DNA from: Symbiodinium natans
Taxonomy: Eukaryota > Sar > Dinophyceae > Suessiales > Symbiodiniaceae
Assembly: GCA_905221605.1 (NCBI GenBank)
Contig: CAJNDS010002449.1
Span: forward strand, 250,001 to 314,000
Length of the DNA: 64,000 bases
Reading direction: 5' to 3'
The position numbers were made by a program, and so were the translations under genes. The notes under the pieces were generated by a model, which saw only the letters and a program-made list of their open reading frames with translations, was not told where the DNA came from and ran no database searches. This document shows positions 11,253 to 22,399 of the stretch, one piece after another. The first letter of the stretch is position 1. The number at the start of each line of letters is the position of its first letter.

Positions 11253-12025
11253 TCATTGATTCATAGCTTGCCGGGGTGCCCTGGACCGGTCCGTGCACGC
11301 CGCCACAAATGCCCCGTCCTGCGTGGCTCGGATCGCAACACAAATCCCAACATCCCCCAAAAACCGCAACCCGTTTGCTGTTCCTTCAGCCTCTTGAGTT
11401 AAACCTTGTGTGCCAACGGAAGGACGCTCATGTCGGAGCCACAATGCAAGGATCGACTTTCACGAAGCCAAAAACCCTTTTTGCAGCTGGACTGCGAACG
11501 ACTGCCAGGAAAAAGAATGCACATCTCTCAGCCACGGCCGAAAAGCCTGTTTCGACACTTTCTCCCCCAAGCCAAACAAGAGCTGTCCGGGGATGCAGCC
11601 AGTGCCAGCACAGCAAAGGAGACCACGCTGTCTCCCAGGGCGTTCAGGTTGGTCCGCATGGCCTCCTGTGCTACTGGTATGGCTATGGCCCATGGCTGTG
11701 CTTGGGGCTGAGAGGCCGCTTCTAGGAGGGACACAAGCACACCTGCTTCGATGCTTCCGTGCATGTTGAGTTCCTGCGCACTCCCAGCAAGTTTTTGCCA
11801 GCACCCAAGGTCCTTAACTTCGGCTCCCACGCCCTGCATCTCCAGATAGTGGAGCTCATGGTCGTTCCTGCTTGCATCTTCGGGCTTCACGAACACGTCA
11901 TGGAGTTGAGGTGTGAGGTTGGGTGTTCACTGGAGCTGGGCTGTGGGTTGCAAGAAATTTCTGGCGGACGTGCTTGGGAGTCCTCGCGGCCAGCACGGCA
12001 GTCTGCGAGTCCAACCAGCAGCAGG
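11253..12025 (-). CDS. Unrecognised gene, C-terminal exons
   Basis: Three coding blocks: about 12025-11935 (CCWLDSQTAVLAARTPKHVR), about 11867 or 11837 to 11575 (EVKDLGCWQKLAGSAQELN, then EAASQPQAQPWAIAIPVAQE), and a terminal block about 11375-11253 (LGDVGICVAIRATQDGAF, ending in TGA). Third positions are G/C-rich. Helical, Ala-rich; possibly a scaffold-type protein. Exon edges are approximate and no family is recognised. Confidence 0.6.
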
Positions 12026-12049
12026 CTGTGACCTGGCGTGGACTTACAG

Positions 12050-12930
12050 CTTTGGTTCTGAGCTGTTCGACAGGTAGCTGACATCGAGCCGGTCGTTTTC
12101 TTGGCCCCTAAATGCCTTTGTCTTAACCACGTGGCTTCTTTCATTTGGGAGCCAGGCTTGAGGTCAACAAGAACTTGTGCTTTATTGTTGAAACCACAAT
12201 TTGGGGCCAAAAAAGGGTTGATGGACGTGAGATTTTGGCTAGCACAGTTGCTGTGCTACATGTGTATGGCTCTCAAACTCAAATCAACATCGCCTGGCTT
12301 CCTTGTTCTCGCAACGCAAAAACGAACTTTCCTCCAAAAGCAGGATTCAAATCTGGATTGGTAAGCTATTCGAATTGTTGCTCTTATCAGCGAGAACGAA
12401 CTTCTCTCAAAACTTGGCGCAGATAAGCTATGGCTTACCCTTCTTACAAAGCGAAACGAACTCTTATCCAAGAGAGCCATTCACCTGCCTTCATTAAGAA
12501 TTCTGCCAAATCACGATTTTCACCAGAAAGGCGCCTTCTCTTAAAAGGGCTTAGGGCTTGGGGTTTAGGGCCAAGTTTAGGTTCTTTTTTTAGAGTTTTA
12601 GGGTTAAAATCTCTTTGTTTTGCGGAGGTCCAGAAAAAGACCTCTCGGGTCAGGAAAAAGATCTGGGGTCAGGACACAGCCTTTGCAGGGTCCAGCAAAG
12701 AAGAAGTTTTGTTTAAACATACAGCTGTAGACAGGAGCTGTACAATGGGGTCGGAAGAAGACAAGAATTGGTTTTAACTCTTAACGCGGGGTTGGACAAA
12801 GATCGAAGTCGGAAGCAGGGCGGGGTTGAGAAAAAAATCCTTTCGGGGCCAAGAAAAAAGAGAAGCTGATGTCAACCAGAGGCTGGTACAATTGGTGCAT
12901 GCTGTTATCGGGCTGCCGTGGCTCGGACCT
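12050..12930. other. No gene seen; degenerate telomere-like stretch
   Basis: Lower-complexity spacer. 12541-12610 has repeated (t)ttaggg-like words. Around 12320-12460 a motif like cgaacttctctca/agctattcg recurs loosely. No coding signal. Confidence 0.4.
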
Positions 12931-12944
12931 CACCGACAAAACTG

Positions 12945-13356
12945 TAGGAACCCAGGAGAGTGAACTCCGAGTCTGCTCCTGGGCAGAGCGCAGGTCGAAG
13001 TTTTTTACAACAACACCGGAGTGATGTGAGCACTTTCAAGTTGCTCCCAGCGTCGCCCGTAAAAGTTCGCAGTGTGGTCGCGCGAGATCGTCATGAAGTG
13101 TGAGCTGCTAACACCGCAAGCTGGAGCAAAGCAGCCACTGGTGACCTGCCGGTGGTCTCGATAGCATCAGCTTTTCGGATTTCGCGCTGGGGTTCTACAC
13201 TGGCCTCCTCAACTCCACGCAACTCCAGACACCCCATCGGCAACGGTGGTACAAGCAGGGTGAAAACCTGCCTGCTTTCGGTGGTCCTTGAACTTCTGGC
13301 GCACTTCGAAGACCCAGTGCCCTGCGCCAACCGAGTCCTTGTGGGACATCAGATGC
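12945..13356 (-). CDS. Unrecognised gene fragment (exons)
   Basis: Exon at about 13356-13273 follows a T-rich acceptor (TTTTTTCCCAAG) and reads HLMSHKDSVGAGHWVFEVRQ then KFKDHRKQ. A second block at about 13215-13140 reads EEASVEPQREIRKADAIE. A possible short exon at 12990-12945 ends at GTGAGG. Donor of the first exon is GC- or GT-type. The block HKDSVGAGHWVFEVRQKFKD is clearly protein-like. Family unknown. Confidence 0.55.
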
Positions 13357-13449
13357 ATGGCTTGGGAAAAAACGGTTCATGTTTGGCACCCGTCTAGCTG
13401 AGTTTGAGGTTTCTACGGTTTGGGGCAAAACTCCAAAGCCCAGAAAGCG

Positions 13450-14440
13450 AGTAGAATAGACTAATGATTGAACGAAGAGGCGACATTGCTATCGTGGCGT
13501 TGAACGGGCACTGATGACGTGCAGTCAGTCCATGCGCGACCAGGGTGACAACCAGATGATTCTACACAAGAGCTGGTCAGAGGAGGATGCAAAAGTCAGC
13601 TAGCATGAAGGAGATATGAAGGAGAGAGCAGGCGCAGCTCGTACAACCTGCCCGAAGGGCTCCCACAGCCTAATCTGAGGCCGCTGAAGCAAGCATGCCC
13701 TCAACCGCCCAATCCGCTAATTCTCGCCAACTTTTCGCCCAAGCTCTGGGTAGCCCTGGCCGGAGGCTCCCAAGCGCCGGAAACCCAGAACCAGCGCTTC
13801 ACCGCCCATCGTGGTCCTTGAATAGGCTCAGAAGGCTTTCATCCCACAAGCCCGGGACTCCTTTTCGTGGGATATAGACCCCCTGAAATCCCGTGAAATC
13901 CTCCTTCGACGGAGAGACATGACACTGCGCAGGCCTTCTTCAAACGTCCAAGTTGCACCAGCACCTCCTGGCGGTCATCCTCCAGGGCTTCGGGGCCTTT
14001 TGGGGGCCTATAGCCCTACCAGGTTCCAAAGCCGCGACCCACAGCAGCACCTGGAGACTCGGCCTAAGAGGCTTCTTGCACTCGTGTTGCGCATGTGGCG
14101 GGGAGGAAGTTGTTGGAGGTTGTTGGCTGTATCTCCACAAAGGGCCGAAGGGTCGCTGGTCCAAAGGGTTTGCAGCAGCAATGCAGGTATCTTCAGGTCT
14201 GGCTTTCGCGTTTCCTTTTGAAGACTGACCCCACATAACCTGAGCCATCACACACCCACATGCAAAACTATATTTAGCATGCGCAATCTCAGACACCCCA
14301 CTCCTCACCACAGGCCGACACGTCGAGGCTCAGCGGCGGAGACAAGAGATCCTTCCCAGGGCAATGCGACCTAGTCCCCTCCTGTAACAGTTTTGCTATT
14401 CTGTTCCCATCCTCTGGAAAGAGTTCTCATCCCCCCAAAG
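13450..14440. other. No confident gene
   Basis: Minus frame 13940-14230 is open (LDQRPFGPLWRYSQQPP) but the plus frame is as good, and splice signals are weak on both. Confidence 0.35.
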
Positions 14441-14447
14441 CCGCCAA

Positions 14448-14711
14448 ATGGTCCTCGAAGGTCGCCAAGACCTGGCGAAGCTTTTGTCCCCAGACAAGAA
14501 GGATGCTTTGGGACTCAGCTCTGGGGCCCGGATTTTGGTGCGCTTGAGGGTTCTTCTGTGGGTCGCTTGTCAAGCATGGGGACAGCTCCTACAAGAAAGT
14601 GGACATCCACTACCCCTTGACATCCTAAGCAGCGCTAAGCACGAAACTACCGATCCGGTCGGACTGCTTGCTTCATGGAGTCATCGGCCCCACTGTCCAA
14701 GCCAACTCTGA
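14448..14711 (+). CDS. Possible plus-strand exon, unknown product
   Basis: 87 codons open from ATG: LEGRQDLAKLLSPDKKDALG then QAWGQLLQESGHPL. The minus strand has many stops here, so this is one of the few places where plus is favoured. The last third has stronger codon bias in another frame (HGDSSYKKVDIHYP), so it may be two exons. Confidence 0.35.
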   Translation: MVLEGRQDLAKLLSPDKKDALGLSSGARILVRLRVLLWVACQAWGQLLQESGHPLPLDILSSAKHETTDPVGLLASWSHRPHCPSQL

Positions 14712-14939
14712 GGAGGCTCTGAGGCCCTGAGCCTGGCTGCCATCGATGAGGCCTCGGGCCCAGTTTTAAGGCATTTTGGCAATATCGCTGAGACCGAGAC
14801 AGCAACATACTGCGCCGATCTGCGAATGGTTTCAGGCCTTGCGGCTTTCGGTACCTGAGAATTTACGCAATCTGTCCCTGAGGCCATTTTCGTCAAAATT
14901 CCCACGAACTCCGAGTTCAGCTGAGCTTCGGAGCTTGCG

Positions 14940-15284
14940 ATCAGCAGTGGCCACGATGCTCAGGGCCTGCGGCACAGGACCCGTGAGCCTCAAGCCAAGT
15001 TGAGAACGCGCAGGAGCCCTCCGCCCTCTGGCCTCGTCGAAGGACCTCGCCGCCCAGCACACTGCAGTTACATTCGCTGCGAAGGCTTCGGGCCCTGGGC
15101 GCATTTCCCAAGTGTTGTCCCAGGTCCAGGATTCGGAATTTGGAGTCAGGGCAGTCAAATCTGCTTCGCCTACAACATTGCCCCGAGCCGGTGCAACTGA
15201 TGACCCGGCGGCCCAGTGGCCTTCTGGCTCCGCCAGGCGCGTTGCGCAGGCGCCGCCTTGCAAGGCCTCCAGTGCCGCAGCGGC
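14940..15284 (-). CDS. Long internal exon, unknown product
   Basis: Acceptor CATTACCAG, then an Ala-rich frame with strong third-position G/C: LEALQGGACATRLAEPEGHW, GEADLTALTPNSESWTWDN, AFAANVTAVCWAARSFDEAR. The frame stays open to 14832. The 3' edge is not resolved. No family recognised. Confidence 0.5.
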
Positions 15285-15580
15285 CTGGTAATGCTGGTGG
15301 AGATGAAGCGCAATCTTATATCCTATAGAAACCAGAGCTTAGTCGGTTTTGCCGCCTGAAGCTGAACTGCGGTGGCTTGCTCCGCTGGCCTTGACCTCGG
15401 CGCCATCTTCCTGCTCTGCAGGGGCTCCTGCCATGGTGGAGAACCTGAGGTTGGGCGGCCACAAAGACATGGAGTTGCATCAGTGGGTGGGGCTAGGCAC
15501 AGATACCACGGATTTCTCATCTCGAAGGGCTGTCGGGCGCTCAGTCAGTCAAAAAATCCTGTTCACGAACCAAACCTCAC

Positions 15581-15746
15581 CCAGCAACATATCCAGGCTT
15601 GCTTGGAGGATGCTGGCCACAGGCAGGTCTCCATCCTCAGACCCATTGAGTCGAACTGAGCGCTCATGGGCTTCGACTCCGACAGGTTGAAGAGTTCTAG
15701 GGCGGAGCGGGTGAACCCAAAGCAAGGCCCTCCAAACTTTGCGCAG
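15581..15746 (-). CDS. Exon with weak resemblance to GT31-type glycosyltransferases
   Basis: Very strong third-position G/C and a canonical GTGAGG donor. It reads FGGPCFGFTRSALELFNLS and KPMSAQFDSMGLRMETCLW. The GGPxxGxTRxAL pattern recalls the GGAGYxxSxxAL block of C1GALT/Fringe (GT31) enzymes, followed at the expected distance by an acidic-Met-Cys-Leu block. This is pattern memory only; the DxD exon was not found. Confidence 0.5.
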
Positions 15747-15984
15747 CTGCTTCGGTGCAGACATGACGTCGCAGAAATGTGATGAGTTGCTGTCCGGTTC
15801 GTTTGTAGATCTACGGTTCGGCTCTCATGCACACACACGCACACACAGAAGCAACGCAGAAAACACACGCGCCACCCATCAATGAACACAGCGCAGGTGC
15901 GCTACACCTGTTGCTTCTTTATTCGCACAGTAGGCACCGTCTCTTGGAGCCCTTACAACTGGCCTTAGTAGGCCCTGAGAGTGA

Positions 15985-16205
15985 GGAGGATTGAACACAA
16001 GCAGAGCTTCGGTGTACTTCACCCCAGTCTCGCTCTGCAGGGCCAAGAGTGTCTCGAAGAGCTCCTTTTCTTGCAGAAACTGGAGGACCACCTCGCAAGG
16101 TCGTGCCATGTGCGTCAAGCTGCCCAAAATCCGCATGCAATGCCATCGCAAATTCAGCAGAGCATTCACACCATGCCCATGAAACCCTATTCTGACGGCC
16201 TCGGA
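15985..16205 (-). CDS. Helical-repeat exon (armadillo/HEAT-like look)
   Basis: Frame reads GVNALLNLRWHCMRILGSLT, RPCEVVLQFLQEKELFETLL, ALQSETGVKYTEALLVF. Alternating amphipathic helices resemble armadillo-type repeats, but I cannot assign a family. Acceptor probably CCGAG at about 16206. Whether it belongs with the exon at 15581-15746 is unknown. Confidence 0.55.
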
Positions 16206-16569
16206 TCAAAGCTACCATTGCAGCAAGCACAGGTCGTGGAGACAGCCATCGACAGCCTACAACATTGACTGAACCTGGATATCCGTCTGCCGATGGCGCC
16301 TTGTATTGATGCCTGGCACGGTCATCGAGCTCATCAGCTTCACTCGTGCCATCACGGCCCCGTGGGAGCATGGCAGGCAGCAAGGGTTCCTGGGTTTGGG
16401 CTTGGGGTTTGGGTCTGGAGAGTGCTTAGGCTTAGGTCGTCCAGAGTGTAGGCTTTCTATGCCAAAGCCAGCCTGAGTCTAATGCTCCACTGTCCTAGCA
16501 GGTTCCAGTGCCGCAAACTGTTGAAGGCTTTCGGCTACTTGGTCTTGTAGAGACTGCCACAAGCTCCTC

Positions 16570-16860
16570 ATGCAAGGCAACACCAAGCTTGAGCCAGAGA
16601 TTGGCGCGACCAGGAACTGGGTGCGGAGGAAAACAAGCTGTACCAAGCACGAAGCCCACAAAGTGCACGGAGAGATGGATCCAGAACTAACAGCCGATGC
16701 CACCAAAAACAGACTCCAACCCCTATTGCCTCCGTTCCCTCCTCTTCAGCCTCCGCAAGCCGCAGCACCTTGGCTGGGCAAAGTGAGGCCATGTGTCTCT
16801 GATGGTGGCTCTGCAAAGAGCATTCGGGCCGTGGAGGCGAATGAAGGCAACTCAAAGTGA
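16570..16860 (+). CDS. Possible plus-strand ORF, unknown product
   Basis: ATG to TGA, 96 codons, with balanced codons: NTKLEPEIGATRNWVRRKTS, then a Pro-rich stretch and SIRAVEANEGNSK. The frame extends upstream through CRDCHKLL. Its stop overlaps the stop of the minus exon 16852-17042, so the two would be convergent. Low confidence because the neighbourhood is minus. Confidence 0.33.
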   Translation: MQGNTKLEPEIGATRNWVRRKTSCTKHEAHKVHGEMDPELTADATKNRLQPLLPPFPPLQPPQAAAPWLGKVRPCVSDGGSAKSIRAVEANEGNSK

Positions 16861-17042
16861 GCCAACAAGGGCACAGGAATGCATGGCACCAAAGTCGCAG
16901 TGCGAACACCAAAGTCCCAGCCCACCCCAATGTTCTGTGGATTTGCAAGCCTCCATGTACGCCGCATCGAATCCTGCGCACTGCGCGTGGAAGTCGGCGA
17001 GGTTGGACACCGGCCCTTGGGGACCCCCGATGGGGTGTAAGG
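16852..17042 (-). CDS. C-terminal exon, His/Cys-rich
   Basis: Acceptor CAACCCTTCTAG, then LHPIGGPQGPVSNLADFHAQ, CAGFDAAYMEACKSTEHWGG, CSHCDFGAMHSCALVGSL and TGA. G/C third positions. Eight Cys/His residues in the second half (CSHC plus flanking His/Cys) could bind metal; this is inference. Family unknown. Confidence 0.6.
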
Positions 17043-18120
17043 CTAGAAGGGTTGCAGATGAGATGCAGCAGAAATGCAGGTTCCTGTAAGAACACCGCTT
17101 TTTGCAATTGTTCGGAAGCTTACGAAAGCTGTAAGTTACAACTGTTCGAGGTGTGCAACAGTTCTCAAGGCTATAAAGGGACATCATTTCGAACCTCAAC
17201 AGCTCCAAACGCTGTGAATTACAGACTGTCGAGGTGCGTACTAAAGCAAAGCAGCTTCCGTGCCGCAGTATTGCAAGGATATGCTGTGGGCTATGCCGTT
17301 TCGTTTCGATTTTCGAGACGTGCCCCAGTTCCACACGCGTAAACCACATGTTCTGTCGTTCAGCGGCTCCAAAACATGAAACTTTCAGCATCATACAGCA
17401 TTTGGAATGTCCACCTGGTCTCCAACGCCTTGATTCGAGCATTGCACAATCGAGCAATTCAAAGTGATCGGCAGCTCTGGACACTGCACAAGCTACAGCA
17501 TTTCGAGGTGCTTGATGCCTTGGCAAAGCCAGGTCCCCCCCCCCCCCCACCCTGCGCGACGCTCTCAATCCAAACGTTACAGGTTGGTGCGGCGTTGGCG
17601 TTTAACTTTCGGCTTTGGCGTTGCCTTGTCTCGTTCTTTCGTTCTCGTTCTTTCCATGTAGTTCATGCGGAAAGTCCGAGGCCATCAACAAAAAGCAAAG
17701 CACAACAAGAGACCAACAGCCAGCACGCACCACAAAACAAGTGCACATCAGTTTGGGAACTCCGAAACGATGCTTCGGATCGTACAGGTTTCCGATATTC
17801 GAGGTTCAGGGCCTGGCACGGATTCAGGTTTGAAGATATGACTCAGATATGAATAATATGAAACAGGACCTGGGGCTCCAAAGCTAAGATTGGGCATGCC
17901 CAGCGATGGTCTTGCGCAAGGTATCTACGCAGCCATTTCGGCTTCGACTCTTTGGGTTCAGAAAGTTTAGGGTTTTGATGGGTTTGGGGGTGCAGCCCAC
18001 AAAAGTTTGCGTGCACAAGAAGGCTTTCGATCCTTGATCAGCTGCGTCTTCATTTGCTGCCCGGCTGTGCACCTTTTCAACGACCTTGCACGCTAGCAGA
18101 CTAATTACATTCCTTGCGCA

Positions 18121-18264
18121 TCACCCGTGTTGTTTAGGGACTGCTTCCTCCTGAGCCTCCTCGTGATCCTCCTCCTGATCCTCCTCTGCTTCTTTCATGT
18201 TCTCGCAGGGTTCAGGGTACATGCAATTCACAACCCGGCAGCGCATGGACATTGCAAACTTTGT
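18121..18264 (-). CDS. C-terminal exon with acidic tail
   Basis: Excellent acceptor (TTCTTCCTTGTCCAG) followed by TKFAMSMRCRVVNCMYPEPC and then a Glu/Asp/Gln tail (KEAEEDQEEDHEEAQEEAVP) to TGA. The acidic tail comes from an imperfect 15-bp GAGGATCAGGAG-like repeat. Another short minus exon may lie at about 18085-18000 (SRAANEDAADQGSKAFLC). Confidence 0.6.
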   Translation of the reverse strand, partial: TKFAMSMRCRVVNCMYPEPCENMKEAEEDQEEDHEEAQEEAVPKQHG

Positions 18265-18685
18265 CTGGACAAGGAAGAAGGCGGGCCCACATCCGACTGA
18301 CCGCCTGGTCACAAGTTCTGAAAAAAACCAGAAGATGGACCGACCTACTGACTGACTGGCTACAAGTTCAAGACCGGACGACGGGTCAACTGACTCACCC
18401 ACTGACTCACGGCAGGGTGTGTTTCAGAAACCAACGGACCAACCGACGGACGCCGAATTGCAGCATGAAATGACAACACGGGGGCGCCGATGTAACGTTG
18501 AATATCGCCACTGCGGAGCATCGGTTTTGGTGATAGTAGTGATCAGTGGCACAAGATCCAAGCCTGCCCCCCTGACCCACCATCCAAAATACGAGCGCAA
18601 AAACACAGCGAGGCGAAGTGCAGCCTTCAAACTGCAACTACATTCAAGTACAGGGCACACTTAACCTCAACAAAGCACCTCAAGC

Positions 18686-18805
18686 CTAGGCCCGTTTCAA
18701 TCTGTTGAAGGCAGCACCTCGTCGGAAGGAAGCCGCACAGTAGATCTCCGCCAGTGGTTCCGCCACCTTTGGGCGGACCTGTTTCAGGGTTTGGCGAGCT
18801 TGTTC
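18686..18805 (-). CDS. C-terminal exon, basic helical
   Basis: Acceptor CTGCAAG, phase 0: EQARQTLKQVRPKVAEPLAE then IYCAASFRRGAAFNRLKRA and TAG; exactly 39 codons plus stop. Strong codon bias. Upstream exons on this strand not identified. Confidence 0.62.
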   Translation of the reverse strand, partial: EQARQTLKQVRPKVAEPLAEIYCAASFRRGAAFNRLKRA

Positions 18806-19010
18806 CTTGCAGTCCGAAACCCTGGATGACAGCGCACACTTGAAAACTGGACTTCTGCGCTGTGTACCTTAGGGGCTTGACGTCGCCATGGGACAATCCT
18901 GGGCTAAGTACGACGCACCATGCAGCTTGCTTGCGCATGACAGCAGACACGGACCGTGCAACTATTTTGAGTCGTCAACTACTCACCCAATGCACTTCAC
19001 AAGCCCAGCG

Positions 19011-19160
19011 AACGCATGATCTACCCCAACCCCCCCGCCCCCCGACACCCCTCCGGAGTGCTGACCCTCCAATACATTCCGGGCCTGGACGTGTACCCCG
19101 ACCGGGGACGCTGCCAATACATGTTTATGGGATCTGCGTCGGCAGACCCTGGATTTGCTA
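19011..19160 (+). CDS. Possible plus-strand exon, unknown product
   Basis: After an AG at about 19010 the plus frame reads ERMIYPNPPAPRHPSGVLTL and YIPGLDVYPDRGRCQYMFMG with very G/C-rich third positions. The minus frame is also open (ADPINMYWQRPRSGYTSRPG), so strand is ambiguous. Confidence 0.42.
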
Positions 19161-19322
19161 GAAACTTGCGACAGCAGTCAGCATTACCGCTATTTTAAGG
19201 CCGCCCTGGCCTGACTAAGCCAGGGATTCTCGCAAGCGAAATAGTCCAAGCACACCTGAAGCTGCAGTGGGCTGAAGTGACTTAGTAGATACTTCTGGAA
19301 CCTAAGGCATAAATTCCTCAAC

Positions 19323-19424
19323 CCAAGAATGCCCGGCCGAAGGTTCCATGGGGCGACCATCTGCGAATGTTGCTCCTCGTGCTGTCCTTGTGCTTCACGA
19401 GCCATGGTGTTGACTCCGTGTGGA
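19323..19424 (-). CDS. Internal exon, unknown product
   Basis: Acceptor TTCATAG, donor GTTGAG. Reads HTESTPWLVKHKDSTRSNIR then RWSPHGTFGRAFLG with almost all third positions G or C. A second minus frame is open over 19190-19507, but codon bias favours this one. Confidence 0.55.
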
Positions 19425-19429
19425 CTATG

Positions 19430-20320
19430 AACTTTTAGCATCGCAAGAGTTTTTTGACAAGGCGTCGTCGGGAAACACAAAGTTGAGTAAGCGAGGTCTC
19501 GCGACAAAAAAACAGGAGCTGTAACCTACCCAAGCCACCCCATCCCATCCCACCGCACCGCACCTCACCCCACTCGCCGCTGAGATGTCTCAACCCTGTG
19601 TACAGCTGGCAAGGCACTCAGGGCACAGACTAGTAGCTCATGTATCCAGAAGCTCGGGCCAAGTCCCAGCATGCCAGCTTGTCTGAACTCCACAGGTCAC
19701 AGGCTCTATTTTCCCTCCAGCCCCAAAACCGAAGCCCAAAACTTGGAAACTAAAGGCGAAACTTTATGCTGGGTTCGTGTCGTTTCTGGGACCGCTCTAC
19801 GCTTCTCCGAAGCCGTTCTCCAATCCTGACCAAACTCCGAACCAGGCCCCATGGGTCGACTGGTACAGGCAGGAAACTAGTATGGTTGCAAACGGCTTCT
19901 ACAGCCTTACAACCTTGCGAAGAAAAAAACTGCTACTTCCCCTTTGGTGCGTACATGTTGTCCCGACGCCTCATACCTCACACGACCCTCACTCTGATCC
20001 ACATCTAGGTGCATCCAATAGCCAGGGACTGGCCGCGGCATCGGTAGATCGATCGCCTCTGGGGGCGGAGCATCTCCCTGTCCAACTCACGAACATAAGG
20101 CCAGGAACTATAGGCAACGGCTCCCTCTGAGCAGTCCCACATACACAGGCGTTCCGAGCTTCAGCCGGGTGCAGGTCTCAGTTGGCTCCACTCCCGGCAG
20201 AAGGTGTGACACTCTCTACGCTCTCTCTCTATATCTTCCTTCCTTCCTTCCACCGCGTGTGATCTCCCCGAAGGGAGACCGCCCCGAAAGGCACGCGTCA
20301 CCGAGTTTGTAGAGCTGTGT
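19430..20320. other. No confident gene
   Basis: A plus frame 19777-20130 is open (NPDQTPNQAPWVDWYRQE) with modest codon bias and no clear splice sites. Otherwise spacer leading into the microsatellite. Confidence 0.35.
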
Positions 20321-20460
20321 GAAAAGGTGTGTGCACGTCAAAGGCTCCCAACAGACAGGGTACTGTTAACACAAGGATCGTGGTTGACGCGTGTACGCCG
20401 CCAACTTTGGGCAATGGGAAAAGGCAAAAACATGCCAGGTGGGTACGGACCGATGTTGTT

Positions 20461-21055
20461 GGTATCTCTCTCTCTCTGTCTCCCCTCTCTCTCTCTCTCT
20501 CTCTCTGTCTCTCTTCTGTCTCTCTTCTGCCTCTCTTCTGCCTCTCTTCTGTCTCTCTTCTGTCTCTCTTCTGTCTCTCTGGTGTCTCTCTGGTGTCTCT
20601 CTGGTGTCTCTCTGGTGTGTCTCTCTGGTGTCTCTCTGGTGTGTCTCTCTGGTGTGTCTCTCTGGTGTCTCTCTGGTGTCTCTCTGGTGTCTCTCTGGTG
20701 TCTCTCTGGTGTCTCTCTGGTGTCTCTCTGGTGTCTCTCCTCTGTCTCTCCTCTGTCTCTCCTCTGTCTCTCCTCTGTCTCTCCTCTGTCTCTCCTCTGT
20801 CTCTCCTCTGTCTCTCCTCTGTCTCTCCTCTGTCTCTCCTCCTCTCCTCCGTCTCTCCTCTGTCTTCTTCTTCTTCATCTCCTTCTTCTTCTTCTTCTTC
20901 TTCTTCTTCTTCTTCTTCTTCTTCTTCTTCTTCTTCTTCTTCTTCTTCTTCTTCTTCTTCTTCTTCTTCTTCTTCTTCTTCTTCTTCTTCTTCTTCTTCT
21001 TCTTCTTCTTCTTCTTCTTCTTCTTCTTTCTTCTTCTTCTTCTTCGTCTCTTCTT

Positions 21056-21086
<31 letters not shown>

Positions 21087-21112
21087 TTCTTCTTCTTCTT
21101 ATTCTTCTTAGT
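20461..21112. repeat. Graded CT / CTGG / CCTCTG / CTT microsatellite
   Basis: Successive zones: (CT)n at 20464-20510, TCTCTTCTGCC/G units to about 20580, (TCTCTCTGGTG)n to about 20735, (TCTCCTCTG)n to about 20865, then (TTC)n for about 250 bp to 21112 with a few TTA and CGT interruptions. All six frames are open for stretches, giving false Leu/Ser, Ser, Lys/Arg and Phe proteins. Confidence 0.97.
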
Positions 21113-21179
21113 CGTCTTGTTCTTGGAGACGGCGCCTCTAAGAGGCCGTGCGAGTAACACACAATTTCTGGGGTCGGGT

Positions 21180-21231
21180 GGGGGGGGGGGCGGGGGGGGG
21201 GGGGGCGGGGGGGGGGGGGGGGGGGGGGGGG
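21180..21231. repeat. Poly-G block
   Basis: About 50 bases of G broken only by single C residues. Confidence 0.95.
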
Positions 21232-21278
21232 TGCTGTGGAAACGCTTTGTGTGTCTTGGCTAAGCGGAGGCGGTGACG

Positions 21279-21590
21279 AGAACGCGAAAACGCGAAAAAC
21301 GCGAAAACCGCGAAAACCGCGAAAAACGCGAAAAACGCGAAAAACGCGAAAAGCGCGAAAAGCGCGAAAACCGCGAAAAGCGCGAAAAACGCGAAAACCG
21401 CGAAAAACGCGAAAAACGCGAAAAGCGCGAAAACCGCGAAAAACGCGAAAAGCGCGAAAAAACGCGAAAAACATACGCGCAAAATGCGAAAACGGTAAAA
21501 ACGCGCAAACGCGACAAACGGGAAAATACCCAACACACGCGAAAGACGCCAAAAAAGTGCGAAAAACGCGAAAACGGAAACAAGGACAGA
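21279..21590 (+). repeat. gcgaaaaac minisatellite
   Basis: About 30 units of a 9-bp motif gcgaaaaac with gcgaaaacc and gcgaaaagc variants, degrading to the right. Open in several frames, so the apparent Lys/Arg/Glu proteins are artefacts. Confidence 0.95.
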
Positions 21591-21939
21591 ACACGTCCCT
21601 AAATTCCAAACCCTACAAGCCCTAAACTTACCCGAAACCGCCCCAAATAAACATGCTTCAAACCCTGAATGTGTCGTCAGAGTGGCCCGCGCGTAGCTCC
21701 AGGGGGGTATAGGGTTCAGGGTTTAGAGTTTCGACTTGGGGGTTGGGGATGGTTCAGGCGTTTAGGGTGGATTCTTAAGTATTGGAGTGGGTGCGGGGGG
21801 GTTATAGGGCTGGGGTTTTAAATTTTAAGGTTTCAGGGCTTAGGTCTGGGTTCGTTTGCTCCTTATCTCTCTGTCTGCCTCTCGGCCCTTCTCTCCTCTC
21901 TGTGTCTGTGTTCTCTAACACACCCACACACCCACACAC

Positions 21940-22346
21940 GTATATACATATATCTATATATATATATATGTATATATATATGTATATATGTATATATGTA
22001 TATATGTATATATGTATATATGTATATATGTATAATATATGTATAGTATATGTATAATATGTGTATAATATATGTATATATGTATATATGTATATATGTA
22101 TATATGTATATATGTATATATGTATATATGTATATATGTATATATGTATATATGTATATATGTATATATGTATATATGTATAATATATGTATATGTATAA
22201 TGTATATATGTGTATATATGTATATATGTATATGTATATATGTATATGTATATATGTATATATGTATATATGTATATATGTATATATGTATATATGTATA
22301 TATGTATATATGTATATATGTATATATGTATATATGTATATATGTA
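21940..22346. repeat. (TATATATG)n microsatellite
   Basis: 8-bp alternating purine-pyrimidine repeat gtatatat over about 400 bp with short slips (gtataatat, gtatgtat). Confidence 0.96.
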
Positions 22347-22399
22347 TAAGGGATTCATGTGGTAGTGCATGCAAACAAAGTCCTCGTATGATGCTGAGC

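Noticed and set aside
20327-21625. Leu/Ser/Phe-rich and Arg/Lys-rich proteins up to 290 codons
   Set aside because: Direct translation of CT, CTT and gcgaaaaac repeats in all frames.
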